39,395 nucleotides of DNA from a virus, in the IMG/VR virus record IMGVR_UViG_3300045919_000104, positions 1 to 39,395 of that record; one strand, given 5' to 3'. Of this stretch, positions 21,688 to 31,203 are shown piece by piece. The notes under the pieces are model-generated. The model saw only the letters and a program-made list of their open reading frames with translations, did no database searches and had not been told where the DNA came from. Within the stretch, counting starts at the first letter, position 1. Every line of letters starts with the position of its first letter. The translations under genes were made by a program, and so were the position numbers.

Positions 21688-21832
21688 AAAACTAAATATG
21701 TTTGATGAGACTCAGATTATGGAGATATTGGGTCTCACCACAGAAGATATTACAGATCGTTTTCGTGATGTGATTGAACTTAAAGAAGATGAACTCCGAA
21801 TTCAACTACAAGACTCTGACGACGAAGATTGA
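21662..21832 (+). CDS. Hypothetical acidic protein (56 aa)
   Basis: Helical and strongly acidic, ending DSDDED, with no recognised domain. GAGAAG lies upstream of ATG 21662. It overlaps the DUF3310 gene by 26 bases. Confidence 0.5.
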   Translation: MLTLNELIEKLNMFDETQIMEILGLTTEDITDRFRDVIELKEDELRIQLQDSDDED

Positions 21833-21968
21833 ATTTAAACATTCTTATACAAAGAAACATCGAGTAGAAGAGATTATACAAAAAGAAGCTGAAAAGGAAA
21901 TTAATGAATGCTCTGCAACGTTACGTTCACCTATCAAGGTACGCTCGGTACATTCCCGAGCTAGGTAG
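21789..21968 (+). CDS. Doubtful small ORF before the reductase (59 aa)
   Basis: A basic ORF overlapping the previous gene by 44 bases and the reductase by 65 bases. Its middle (KKHRVEEIIQKEAEKEIN) looks protein-like and it fills the gap, but the C-terminus is read out of frame from reductase coding DNA. Possible, not secure. Confidence 0.3.
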   Translation: MNSEFNYKTLTTKIEFKHSYTKKHRVEEIIQKEAEKEINECSATLRSPIKVRSVHSRAR

Positions 21969-23769
21969 GAGAGAAACGTGGGAAGAAACAGTAAAACGAT
22001 ACTGTGACTTCTGGAAACAAAAATACCCTGAGACCTTTCCGTATGAGGAACTGTATCAGGGTATTGTGAATATGGATATTATGCCATCTATGCGGAGTCT
22101 GATGACTGCTGGCGTAGCACTAGAACGTGACCATATGGCAGGTTATAATTGTACTTATATAGCTATTGATGATGTTAGGGCTTTTGATGAAATTCTTTAC
22201 GTTCTTTGCTGCGGAACCGGGGTTGGATTCTCGGTTGAACGGCAACATATCGCAAAACTCCCTGAAATCGCTGAAGAGTTCCATCCCTCTGACACGACAA
22301 TTATCGTCCGAGACTCAAAGATTGGTTGGGCTACAGGCTTCCGTGAACTCATCAGTCTACTTTATCGCGGGGTTGTGCCAGCGTGGGATGTCTCCAAAGT
22401 ACGGCCAGCAGGAGCTAAACTTAAAACTTTTGGAGGTAGAGCAAGTGGCCCAGAACCTCTTGTCGATCTCTTCCGATTTGCGGTTAACTTGTTTAGAAAC
22501 GCGGCAGGACGAAAGCTTTCCAGTATCGAGTGTCACGACTTGGTATGCAAAGTTGCCGACATTGTTGTTGTGGGTGGTGTGCGCAGGAGTGCTCTCATTA
22601 GTCTTAGCAACCTTACTGATGAGCGTATTCGCGTAGCAAAGTCTGGTAGCTGGTGGGAACACAATGTACAACGAGCTTTGGCTAACAACTCTGTAGCTTA
22701 CACAGAGAAGCCAGATATCGGTATCTTCATGAAAGAATGGCAGAGTCTATATGATAGTAAATCTGGTGAACGAGGAATTTTTAATCGAGTTGCAGCAAAG
22801 CGTAAAGCAGAGTCAAGCGGACGTAGAGATGCTAACTTTGATTTCGGAACAAACCCCTGCGCTGAAATCATTCTCAGATCAGCACAATGCTGCAATCTTT
22901 CAGAATGCGTTGTCCGATCTGAAGACACGTTTGACCAGCTTAAACGAAAAGTTGAACTTGCAGCTATCCTCGGAACTTTTCAATCTACACTTACAAACTT
23001 CCGATACCTCCGAAATGTGTGGAAACGAAATGCCGAAGAAGAGCGCCTTCTTGGCGTAAGTCTTACGGGGATTATGGATCATGAGGATCTTTCACATACA
23101 AGTAAAGATATTGGAAGTACACTAGAGGAACTCAAGCAACATGCAATCAATACAAATGTGGCTTGGGCTGAGAAACTTGGTATTAACCCTTCTACTGCTA
23201 TCACTACTGTTAAACCAAGTGGTACTGTCAGTCAGTTGGTGGATTCTGCTAGTGGCATTCATCCTAGATATAGTAGTTTCTATACGCGAACTGTACGAGC
23301 AGACAATAAAGACCCCCTTAGTTCGTTTCTAATTTCACAGGGAGTACCACATGAAATTGATGTTACCAAGCCTAGTAATTGGGTATTTAGTTTCCCTACT
23401 GCTTCTCCTACTGGTGCTATTTGCAGGAACGATAGGACTGCTCTCGAACAACTTGAACACTATCTTCTCTATTCTTTTTATTGGTGTGAACATAACGTCA
23501 GCGTTACTATTTATGTTCGTGAGCATGAATGGCTGGAAGTGGGCGCTTGGGTATATAAACACTTTGATCAAATCGGGGGAGTGAGCTTCCTTCCCCATAG
23601 TGATCACAGTTATAGACAGGCCCCGTACCAAGAAATTACAGAAGACGAATACAAAAAAGCCCTAGAAGCTTTCCCCACTATTAAATGGGAAGAGTTCCTA
23701 GAGCAGGAGGATAATGTTGAATCTTACAGAGAACTTGCCTGTGTCGCCGGAGTTTGCGAACTACCCTGA
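21904..23769 (+). CDS. nrdJ: Class II (adenosylcobalamin-dependent) ribonucleotide reductase
   Basis: It is a monomeric B12-type reductase, 621 aa. The active site is FGTNPCAEI, with the thiyl-radical Cys319 and Glu321. The redox pair is Cys83 (GYNCTY) with Cys330. The swinging C-terminal pair is Cys613 and Cys618 (ACVAGVCELP). These match the spacing of the Lactobacillus leichmannii enzyme, which is about 739 aa. It makes deoxyribonucleotides using cobalamin from the host, with or without oxygen. AAGGA lies six bases before ATG 21904. The end overlaps a gene on the opposite strand by 46 bases. Confidence 0.9.
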   Translation: MNALQRYVHLSRYARYIPELGRRETWEETVKRYCDFWKQKYPETFPYEELYQGIVNMDIMPSMRSLMTAGVALERDHMAGYNCTYIAIDDVRAFDEILYVLCCGTGVGFSVERQHIAKLPEIAEEFHPSDTTIIVRDSKIGWATGFRELISLLYRGVVPAWDVSKVRPAGAKLKTFGGRASGPEPLVDLFRFAVNLFRNAAGRKLSSIECHDLVCKVADIVVVGGVRRSALISLSNLTDERIRVAKSGSWWEHNVQRALANNSVAYTEKPDIGIFMKEWQSLYDSKSGERGIFNRVAAKRKAESSGRRDANFDFGTNPCAEIILRSAQCCNLSECVVRSEDTFDQLKRKVELAAILGTFQSTLTNFRYLRNVWKRNAEEERLLGVSLTGIMDHEDLSHTSKDIGSTLEELKQHAINTNVAWAEKLGINPSTAITTVKPSGTVSQLVDSASGIHPRYSSFYTRTVRADNKDPLSSFLISQGVPHEIDVTKPSNWVFSFPTASPTGAICRNDRTALEQLEHYLLYSFYWCEHNVSVTIYVREHEWLEVGAWVYKHFDQIGGVSFLPHSDHSYRQAPYQEITEDEYKKALEAFPTIKWEEFLEQEDNVESYRELACVAGVCELP

Positions 23770-24053
23770 TCCATCAGCCACTCAATTAGTGTCGGATTAT
23801 CAACGAGCGTGGCGTAGAGTAGCGTCGCTAAGACTCGAACTTGACGTTCTTTCATCCCAGTGTCTCCTAGATGATCCAGCATATGCATTAATTCATGAAG
23901 TGTGGTGTCTCGATCTTCTGAGTGGTCTAGACCTGCTCGAATCTTCAGTACGCGAGTATCGTAGTCGCATTCTCCGTAGTCCTTCATTGAAGCGTCGTAT
24001 ACTATCCGTACAGGACGACCAAGAACCCACAACTCAGTTGGCTTAACAATCAT
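23724..24053 (-). CDS. HExxH zinc metallopeptidase-like phage protein (109 aa)
   Basis: Residues TTLHELMHMLDH contain His53-Glu54-His57, the zinc-binding site. The remaining pattern (a basic N-terminus with VLGRPVRIVYD, GECDYDTRVLKIR, then MKERQVRVLATLLYATLVDNP) is a widespread small phage family related to ImmA/IrrE-type peptidases. The opposite frame (23714-24046, +) is open but has no domain, so the - strand is chosen. It lies beyond the terminator of the virion block, so it needs read-through or its own promoter. A GTCGGTGAAC element abuts its start. Confidence 0.8.
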   Translation of the reverse strand: MIVKPTELWVLGRPVRIVYDASMKDYGECDYDTRVLKIRAGLDHSEDRDTTLHELMHMLDHLGDTGMKERQVRVLATLLYATLVDNPTLIEWLMDQGSSQTPATQASSL

Positions 24054-24054
24054 A

Positions 24055-24064
24055 GTCGGTGAAC
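24055..24064 (+). repeat. GTCGGTGAAC copy next to the metallopeptidase start
   Basis: An exact copy of the motif clustered at 1954-2038, directly upstream of the - strand start codon. A control role there is possible. Confidence 0.45.
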
Positions 24065-24078
24065 CTTAGTAAAAACAG

Positions 24079-24110
24079 AAGCCCCCTTTCCTCGCGGATT
24101 GGGGGCTTTT
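24079..24110. terminator. Bidirectional terminator between the convergent gene blocks
   Basis: AAGCCCCC and GGGGGCTT pair around a 14-nt loop, with T-rich DNA on the right and A-rich DNA on the left, so it can end transcripts from both strands. Confidence 0.85.
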
Positions 24111-27100
24111 TCATTGGTAATGTTCCTTGTACTTTTCCAAGGCTTCAATAGCTCTTTGTACTTGATAGATATCAGTGATTTTTCCACTACGTATCTTCAA
24201 TTTAAGGAGAGTCTCTGGTTCCAGTTCTCGTGACATTACAATCTTTACGAGTTCCTCTCCTGAGATAGATCCCCCCAACTTATAGATTTCCTTTACTGTG
24301 CCCTTGATATTGTCTTTATCTTGGGTATGCAGATAATGAGGAAGATCATCTCTCTTGAGTGCATCAGCCTTTTCATTTCTCCAGTTAGAAATACGACTCT
24401 CTTGGAAGAGGGTTTCTTTCTTCTTGGCTACGGCTAGAGACTCAAACCCAAGCATTTTTGTATTCTGCTCATCTGGTGTACGATGAATCTCACCCCTAGA
24501 TGGATCATGGGGATTCAAAAACATATTTTCCTTTTGACCTTTAAATGCTGGAAGGACCATGTGTTCTACATTTTGAGCAGTACGTGGAGAAAGAGAATAC
24601 AAAGCTTCCTGTGCTGTCTGCATATCAGGGCGCAAGAAGATTTTCCCTGCTGATGCCCATTCAGCCATTTCAATGCCGATCTGGGGTACGAGAGCAGTAG
24701 CACTAGAACCTACAGATGGCGCCGAAACTCGCGTACCAAAGTCAACTCCAGTAGTAGAAGAAATAACTCCCGTGTTAAGGAAAGCAGGAAGATTTTCTAA
24801 TAGGAATCTTTTTGGAGAGAGGTTATACATCCACGTAGGTACATGGGATGCAGCACCCCAATTAGCTATATCTATCAGAAAAGCATACGTCTTGTCAATG
24901 TCCTCAATGAACGGAAGTCCGGCAGCGCCAGAAAGAGCCATTTGCACTCCGAGGAACTTCATGAGGGGGACAGGGTTTCCTTCCTTTGCTTGTTTAGCTA
25001 CCATATGGAACTGATTAAGATAACTAAACGTAAAAGACTTCAAGGGGCTAACCAAATCCCCTGCAACGCCCATCTTAGAGAAAATCATTGGCTTTTCACC
25101 AGAACGCATATCAGTAAAAGTTACGGCAGTTCTTTCTTCCGCCAGCTTGAACGCTTCAGCCTTGGGTACACCCTTCGCAATAAGAGCGTTAGCAAAGGTT
25201 ACAAAAGTAAAGGTACGTCCAAGGTAATCTCCCATGACCATTGAGATGTTACTGAGTTGTTCAGCACCTTGGATAAGTTCTCCCTTACCTAGAGAGGTTA
25301 CGTCAGACCTAACCGTATTATCGGCAATGTGGTTAGAAATAATGTAATTCATCATTTCTATCTGATGATCTGACATTTTAGGCTTAAGGGGAGAGTTGGC
25401 CCAATTCAACAGAATACTAGGAGCATCTATAGCCGATGCTGCCATAGTCTCCATTTTCATTCCCTTTGTAATCTCATGTCCCATAGGCAAAGCAAAAGCA
25501 GTCTGAGCCAACTGAAGGGCCATAAACGGGATGTTACCCATACCAAAGGTCCAGTGATAAAACATGTTCTTTAGCCCAGAGTTAGCACTGGTGAATACTC
25601 TTTTATCGTAACCCAAAGCTTGTTGAATAGCATTTTCAATATTACGCATGAGTTCACTATTACCAAAGCCTAATTTCTCTTTAGCATAGAGGGTAGCATA
25701 ATTGACATTCTCAGGTTGATTCTTGCGAATATCCGGATGGGTGAGAAGTTCTGTAGCCTTTGAAGCAGCATCTTGTGTATAGTGCCACTCAGTCCCGCTC
25801 TTCAAGTACGCGAGTTGTTGATACAAGAAATCCTTTGCATCCTGTTTAGGATCAATCCAAGGGCGATCACCTTCAAAACCACGAGTACCAGCCCGTTTCT
25901 CAAAATGCTTGTTGAAGTTCTGCATATTCTGAGCACGGTCTTCTTGAAACTTGTCCATGACAGCCTTCATTTCAGCTACAATGGGGTTGTGTTCCCCCAA
26001 AAGCTTCATAATAATGTCATAGGCTTCAAGTTGATTATTACCAAACTTGCCGGCTTTCGTATCCAAAACAGATCTATCAAGGTCTATCTTTGTTTTATAA
26101 GGATCAATAGAAGATTTAAGATGTTCAAGTGCACCATCAGCCGCTTTCTTGCTGTGCTCTGCAATATACCAGACAGGAGCTTCATTCATCCCCTGACCCT
26201 TAAAATATACAGGAATACGGAAAGAACCTGACCAACGAGCAGCAGAATAAGCATCTTCTCCTGTGATAGGTTTCATACCCTGCTTAACACGTTGTTTGTT
26301 GACATTCTCAAGAAGTTTATCAGAGTATTCCCTGAACTTAGTAAGAGCATCTATAACCTTAGGATCAAAGCCAGCTTGGGTGAGTTCTTCTGGCGTGTAT
26401 CTACGCTGGTTGGCACGCTCTCGTTGGAGAATGGCTGCTGCCTCTACATGGAGGTTTTGATGTACCAGTTTATTAAAAGCAACTTCAAGGGGTTGCACAT
26501 AAGTCTTTAGATCGTTTGTAGAACGTTTTTGTGCGTTCTGAAACCAACGTCCAATCCCAGTAAGAAGTTCACTCTTGTATTTCGCAGCAGTAGAAAGAAT
26601 CCCCGACTGCAAAAGAGGATACTTGGGCCCTTCCTTAGCTCCTTCAGCAAGGACACGCTCTGTAACTGCTTGAACCGGTTCGTCTGGAGAAACAAACTCA
26701 TTCCTGAAAACCTCAGCCAACGGCCCACTAATACGTTCTTCAGGAGTAGGCTCTGGGCGTAGTTTTCCTAGCATAGGATCACCGACTCCAGAAACCCGTT
26801 TTACAGCATTTAAGGCTTTCCTAGTAAGTATTTGCTTATCAGACAAATCATGTAGATCGTGATCTGTTAAAGTATAAGCAAAATCATCTATAAGCTGGCG
26901 TTTGGCTGAATATTCTGCTACCGCGTCTCCAGTCAGATCCAAAGCCATTTCAAAAGCTGTTCCTTTGATACCAATACCAGTTGTATCTGTTTTTACAAAA
27001 ATATCTTTTAAGATTGAAAAGGCTTGTTTAAGTGCGTCCTTCATTGTAGGACGAGAGGAAACCTCTAGTTTAAACCCCGTCATAGGAATATCACGGAGGG

Positions 27101-29084
27101 TTCTTTGAAACGTAGGATTGGTTAGTTCAGCTACAAATTCTTTTACGTTAGTAAGACCATAAGCATCCATGCCATTAGAGAGCATGTATTTTGTAACATG
27201 ATCATATAGCTTTTGTAGATTGCGATAGTTAGGAGTATTGTGTGCTTGGGCTGAATAAATCCAATTGACTGTAGCTGCATGAAGAAATTCGTGAGCAATT
27301 GTTAGAGGATCACGAAGAGCATCACCACCAAGAACGATGGAATGCCTTTTGCTAGCATCATATTTATAATGACCTACAGCTAATCCAGTAGAACCATCTC
27401 TTTTTTGATACCTTACCTGCCATTCAGGTACACGATTTCCTGACGAATCTACTTCTTTTGTCATACGGAATTCAGCTTTAATGCTCTGCTGTGTGCTCTT
27501 TAAAATATCCTGCACAAGTCCAAAAATAGCCTTTTCAATGGCAGTCTTGGCGTTCTTTTTGGCATCTTCTAAAAATAAAGCCCAGCGGAATTCACCTGTG
27601 TTATGATCAAAATACTTAGGACGGCCACGAGCATCCATAGCCTGCATAGCCCAATTATTTTTATTACTCTTGGCTATTTCCCAATCATTCAGATGGTCTA
27701 TACTACCTGCTTTGGTCCTGAGAGATGGGTCAACAGAAGTACCACCCTCGCCTTCCCACTGAGCAATCTGTTCTTTAAGAGCGTCAGCATGTTCTTTGAC
27801 ATTAGCAATAATCTCGGCACGCGACTTGTCCATAGGAACGAGAGACAGTTCTTCTCCTCCCTTTTTATTTGGGATAGTAGTCTCTCCTGCTTTGCCTGCT
27901 GGAGGGATATCAGGGTTCTCTAGTTGGCGACCACGAAGGTTATAATCAATAGGAAGACCATTACTTTCTGTATTATAGAAAGGGTCCATCATCTTATACG
28001 CTTGCCGTCCTGTAATATCTTTGTTAGCAAGAGCATCGAGCACTTCGATAGCATGTCCTTCAAGATGATCTGGAATATGCCCATTAGCAAACGCATCCAT
28101 CAAACGATCTGCGATATTCTTACGGGCAGAATGGTCCAAAGGATTAGTATCATTCTGAATGCCCATGTCCTCTCGAAGAGGGAGTTTTTCAGATTCGGGT
28201 ACGTGAACTGTTTCAGGAGGAATTGATTGTGAGTGGGGACGATCTGTTTGAGATTGAAGCCCCGCATCATCAATCAAAGTAGTATCAATTGGTTTTTGAT
28301 CAAGAGTGTCCAGTTTGTTTTTGATAGACTCGTTAGGATCGGAAGTTCCTTCCTTAGAGGGAAATACTTTTCCAACTCCGTGCATACCAGCGGCGAGAAA
28401 GCCTCCCGTAAGTGCTTCAACACCCCGTTTCTCCAGATCCCACGGTTGATACTCCTTAAGAAGTTCTGGGTTAGAAGTAAGCAATGTATGGGCTACATCG
28501 CTGGCTGTACCGATAGCGGGCATAGCAACTACCTGTTTAGCAACAGTAGTACCAAGAGTGGAACCACCCAAGGGAAGTCCCATACCAACAGTATCTACAC
28601 CCTGTTGAATAACTCCATGTCCAATAGCTTCAGGATATGAAACCCCCTGATCCAAAGCATTGTGCATTGTATTGACGGCATTACCACCACCAGATCCAAC
28701 AATGCCTTGAATAAGGCCAGCGGGAGCAGAAAATACTCGATTAAATCCAGTAGTTATCTTGCCTGAAGTTTTTGCCTCTTGTTCTTTAGCAAATTGTTCG
28801 GCAGAATCTAAAGAAGAATCAAAATAACCTCTAAGGTGCTTAGTACCATCTGCATCCATTACTTCCTGATTTGGCATAACAGCATTACCTAAACCATACA
28901 GAAGTCCCGACGTTCCTCTAGCCAAAGAAGCGTTAGCGTTATGCCATGTATCTGAGATAGCCTCTCCCGTAGAAGCTTTATTTAGGGAAGAAAAATCTGA
29001 AGGATTAAATCCAGTAGGAGAACTAAAATCCGATGGATTGAAACCACCAGTTTTTTCTGAAAAATCAGAAGGGTCAAAAGACAT
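24111..29084 (-). CDS. Large internal virion protein with metallopeptidase motif (1657 aa)
   Basis: Large size, low Cys and a place in the late operon fit a podovirus internal (ejection) protein such as T7 gp16. The N-terminus has three FNPSDFS-type repeats (1-35). Residues about 150-250 are hydrophobic and glycine-rich. A zinc-peptidase motif, TIAHEFLHAAT, has His598, Glu599 and His602, with a candidate third ligand Glu649 in NVKEFVAELTNPTFQ, as in the polyvalent phage proteins. The C-terminal third has hydrophobic helices. It probably enters the host envelope with the genome. Catalytic activity is inferred, not shown. Confidence 0.75.
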   Translation of the reverse strand: MSFDPSDFSEKTGGFNPSDFSSPTGFNPSDFSSLNKASTGEAISDTWHNANASLARGTSGLLYGLGNAVMPNQEVMDADGTKHLRGYFDSSLDSAEQFAKEQEAKTSGKITTGFNRVFSAPAGLIQGIVGSGGGNAVNTMHNALDQGVSYPEAIGHGVIQQGVDTVGMGLPLGGSTLGTTVAKQVVAMPAIGTASDVAHTLLTSNPELLKEYQPWDLEKRGVEALTGGFLAAGMHGVGKVFPSKEGTSDPNESIKNKLDTLDQKPIDTTLIDDAGLQSQTDRPHSQSIPPETVHVPESEKLPLREDMGIQNDTNPLDHSARKNIADRLMDAFANGHIPDHLEGHAIEVLDALANKDITGRQAYKMMDPFYNTESNGLPIDYNLRGRQLENPDIPPAGKAGETTIPNKKGGEELSLVPMDKSRAEIIANVKEHADALKEQIAQWEGEGGTSVDPSLRTKAGSIDHLNDWEIAKSNKNNWAMQAMDARGRPKYFDHNTGEFRWALFLEDAKKNAKTAIEKAIFGLVQDILKSTQQSIKAEFRMTKEVDSSGNRVPEWQVRYQKRDGSTGLAVGHYKYDASKRHSIVLGGDALRDPLTIAHEFLHAATVNWIYSAQAHNTPNYRNLQKLYDHVTKYMLSNGMDAYGLTNVKEFVAELTNPTFQRTLRDIPMTGFKLEVSSRPTMKDALKQAFSILKDIFVKTDTTGIGIKGTAFEMALDLTGDAVAEYSAKRQLIDDFAYTLTDHDLHDLSDKQILTRKALNAVKRVSGVGDPMLGKLRPEPTPEERISGPLAEVFRNEFVSPDEPVQAVTERVLAEGAKEGPKYPLLQSGILSTAAKYKSELLTGIGRWFQNAQKRSTNDLKTYVQPLEVAFNKLVHQNLHVEAAAILQRERANQRRYTPEELTQAGFDPKVIDALTKFREYSDKLLENVNKQRVKQGMKPITGEDAYSAARWSGSFRIPVYFKGQGMNEAPVWYIAEHSKKAADGALEHLKSSIDPYKTKIDLDRSVLDTKAGKFGNNQLEAYDIIMKLLGEHNPIVAEMKAVMDKFQEDRAQNMQNFNKHFEKRAGTRGFEGDRPWIDPKQDAKDFLYQQLAYLKSGTEWHYTQDAASKATELLTHPDIRKNQPENVNYATLYAKEKLGFGNSELMRNIENAIQQALGYDKRVFTSANSGLKNMFYHWTFGMGNIPFMALQLAQTAFALPMGHEITKGMKMETMAASAIDAPSILLNWANSPLKPKMSDHQIEMMNYIISNHIADNTVRSDVTSLGKGELIQGAEQLSNISMVMGDYLGRTFTFVTFANALIAKGVPKAEAFKLAEERTAVTFTDMRSGEKPMIFSKMGVAGDLVSPLKSFTFSYLNQFHMVAKQAKEGNPVPLMKFLGVQMALSGAAGLPFIEDIDKTYAFLIDIANWGAASHVPTWMYNLSPKRFLLENLPAFLNTGVISSTTGVDFGTRVSAPSVGSSATALVPQIGIEMAEWASAGKIFLRPDMQTAQEALYSLSPRTAQNVEHMVLPAFKGQKENMFLNPHDPSRGEIHRTPDEQNTKMLGFESLAVAKKKETLFQESRISNWRNEKADALKRDDLPHYLHTQDKDNIKGTVKEIYKLGGSISGEELVKIVMSRELEPETLLKLKIRSGKITDIYQVQRAIEALEKYKEHYQ

Positions 29085-30247
29085 TATTTAACACCAAAAT
29101 GATCTTTAATTGCGGCGGCTTCTGGTTTAGATGGATTTTCATTAGCCCATTTTATTGCAGCAGCGCGATCGTTTTCTGTATAGGAATCAATTTTTTTCTG
29201 TTGTTCAGATGTAAGTGTCACTTGCCCCGGCTTATTCATTGGTTGTTGATTGCTAGGGGCTACAGTAGGATTGTTTTGTACTTGCGAAGGTGCTGCTGGT
29301 TTGGCAGGAGCAGCTTGAGATCTATCCACCGGCAGAGGTGACGCCGCACGTGCTGGAGGCTTCGCTGACGGAATCGCTCCTTCAGTAGCACCAGAAATGT
29401 CCACGATACCTTGAGCACGGGTATTATTAGCATCCGCATTAGTTGAAGCAAGACCTTCCCAATAAGTCTTTTTACCCACCAAGGTAAAGTAAGCTGAGGT
29501 CCCCGGAGTTTCCTTACTAGCAAGACCATCATATGCTTTTGCCAGAGCAGCAGGGTTATTTGCAATAGCCAGTTGAGCTTCAGGAGTGAGTTTCAAATCA
29601 GCAATAGCCATCTTCATTGCATTTGTTTGTGCAATACCTTCAAGATGTGTTCTATTGTTCATTCCTGTAGTTGTAATAGCCTTACGTTCTCCAATGAGAG
29701 CAGCACCAAGCTTTTCTCCAGACATCATATAGGTTTTAGCAGACTCATTCAAATAATCACTAAACTTCATGTCCGGGTGTTTGGTACGCCACGTATCTAC
29801 AATAGCTTGAGAGAACTTAGGAGGAAGACCACTTTGTGTTTGTTGATCATCTAACCATATTTCAGGAGAAAGACCATCAATAGAGCCTCCTATACGAAGG
29901 CGTTCAGCAATTCTTTTATAGTCTGCATCTTTACGAGCTTTCAAATAATCTTCATGCTTCAATGGAAACTGACTATTCTCATTCTTAGTAGCCTGTGCAC
30001 TAGCCTCCATCGAACTAGCTTGTCCTAAAAGTTGTGCATTAACTGCACCTTGATGAGCAATCTTATCCGGCATTGATCCCTGAGTGATTTGATTGTCAAG
30101 TTGCTGCTTAATAAGTTCTTGTAGTTTTATTGCTTGATCTTGATCAAACTGCTGACCACCTTGAGCAACTTGTTGATTAAAGATACCAGTAGACAGTCCT
30201 GTGGGGCCATACAATGAGATGGCATCTTGAAGAGAAGGCATAGGCAT
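29084..30247 (-). CDS. Putative internal virion protein (387 aa)
   Basis: Gln/Ala-rich and soluble, with a helical N-terminal half and a Pro/Ala/Gln linker (about 290-340) before a short C-terminal domain (WANENPSKPEAAAIKDHFG). No enzyme motif is visible. GGGGG lies upstream of ATG 30247, and its stop overlaps the start of the 1657-aa gene. The position makes an ejection or internal-core protein likely. Confidence 0.6.
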   Translation of the reverse strand: MPMPSLQDAISLYGPTGLSTGIFNQQVAQGGQQFDQDQAIKLQELIKQQLDNQITQGSMPDKIAHQGAVNAQLLGQASSMEASAQATKNENSQFPLKHEDYLKARKDADYKRIAERLRIGGSIDGLSPEIWLDDQQTQSGLPPKFSQAIVDTWRTKHPDMKFSDYLNESAKTYMMSGEKLGAALIGERKAITTTGMNNRTHLEGIAQTNAMKMAIADLKLTPEAQLAIANNPAALAKAYDGLASKETPGTSAYFTLVGKKTYWEGLASTNADANNTRAQGIVDISGATEGAIPSAKPPARAASPLPVDRSQAAPAKPAAPSQVQNNPTVAPSNQQPMNKPGQVTLTSEQQKKIDSYTENDRAAAIKWANENPSKPEAAAIKDHFGVK

Positions 30248-31203
30248 TATTGACCCCCGCCATTAGAAAAAGATCCGTAGATACTCTTACCAATATTCAA
30301 AATGTCGCCTAGAGTATTGCCATTTCCACTAGATGTACTAGATCCTAGACCACCTACAATAGAAGTAAGGGGATCAGTTTTGCGCAAGCTATCTACAGTA
30401 TTACCAGCATACGATAGCGGAGAATAGGATGTCTGGATAGCAGAATTCAAACCACTGCGATAGTTATTAAGTCCAAGCATCATAGCGTCTTGAAGCTGTT
30501 TTGAACGGCTAAGAGGATTAGCATTAAGTCCTCCTTGGGCGGCCAGACGATCGTACTTATTAGAAACCACATCAGCCAGTGCTTTACCTTCAGCACCATT
30601 AAGCCATGACGAAGGATCTGAATAAGATTTAGCGAGGAGATTACGATTAGCCTGCAAGTTGGGGTCCCGCATTTGATCCATCAAAGATTTATAATCATTG
30701 TATGCACCATTATTAGTTTTATAACTAGCTAACATGTTTAGAATATTTTCAAGACCAGAAGGAGCAGTAGTACCGCCGGGACCGGGCTGCCCTTTAGATG
30801 CTAGATTTTTAAGAGCCTTGATTATCCCATCTAGTCCACCACCACCACTACCAGAAGGGGCTCCCCCAGAAGTATCTCCACTGCCATTAGCAGGAGAATA
30901 AGAACCACCACCAGTAGTGTCTACAGGTGCTCCACCATAATCAACTAGATTAGGATCTTGAGTAATGCTTGGAGAGGTAGATGAGTATGCACCTCCTCCA
31001 GTAGGATCGTATCCTTGGATATCTTTAAATAGCTTATCTACATAAGAGGTAGAATCAAAATTTGAATTATTAAAATTAATTCCCCCATACGGGTCTTCCC
31101 CCAAACCATAGTCAGGGTTATTAAATTTATCTAGGTTAGGATTAGGAGTAAGGTACTCATCGAGATTAGGAACAGTGACCTCGCCACCAGTATCATCAGC
31201 CAT
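30247..31203 (-). CDS. Putative virion protein, Gly/Ser/Asn-rich (318 aa)
   Basis: Low-complexity Gly/Ser/Thr/Asn stretches (about 25-140) are followed by helical segments. The function is not recognised. ATG 31203 is favoured; an in-frame GTG at 31212 would add three residues. It overlaps the gene upstream and directly abuts the next, consistent with the late operon. Confidence 0.55.
   Translation of the reverse strand: MADDTGGEVTVPNLDEYLTPNPNLDKFNNPDYGLGEDPYGGINFNNSNFDSTSYVDKLFKDIQGYDPTGGGAYSSTSPSITQDPNLVDYGGAPVDTTGGGSYSPANGSGDTSGGAPSGSGGGGLDGIIKALKNLASKGQPGPGGTTAPSGLENILNMLASYKTNNGAYNDYKSLMDQMRDPNLQANRNLLAKSYSDPSSWLNGAEGKALADVVSNKYDRLAAQGGLNANPLSRSKQLQDAMMLGLNNYRSGLNSAIQTSYSPLSYAGNTVDSLRKTDPLTSIVGGLGSSTSSGNGNTLGDILNIGKSIYGSFSNGGGQ

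Noticed and set aside
23714-24046. 110-codon + strand ORF
   Set aside because: It lies fully opposite the HExxH metallopeptidase, which has strong family motifs; the + frame has none.
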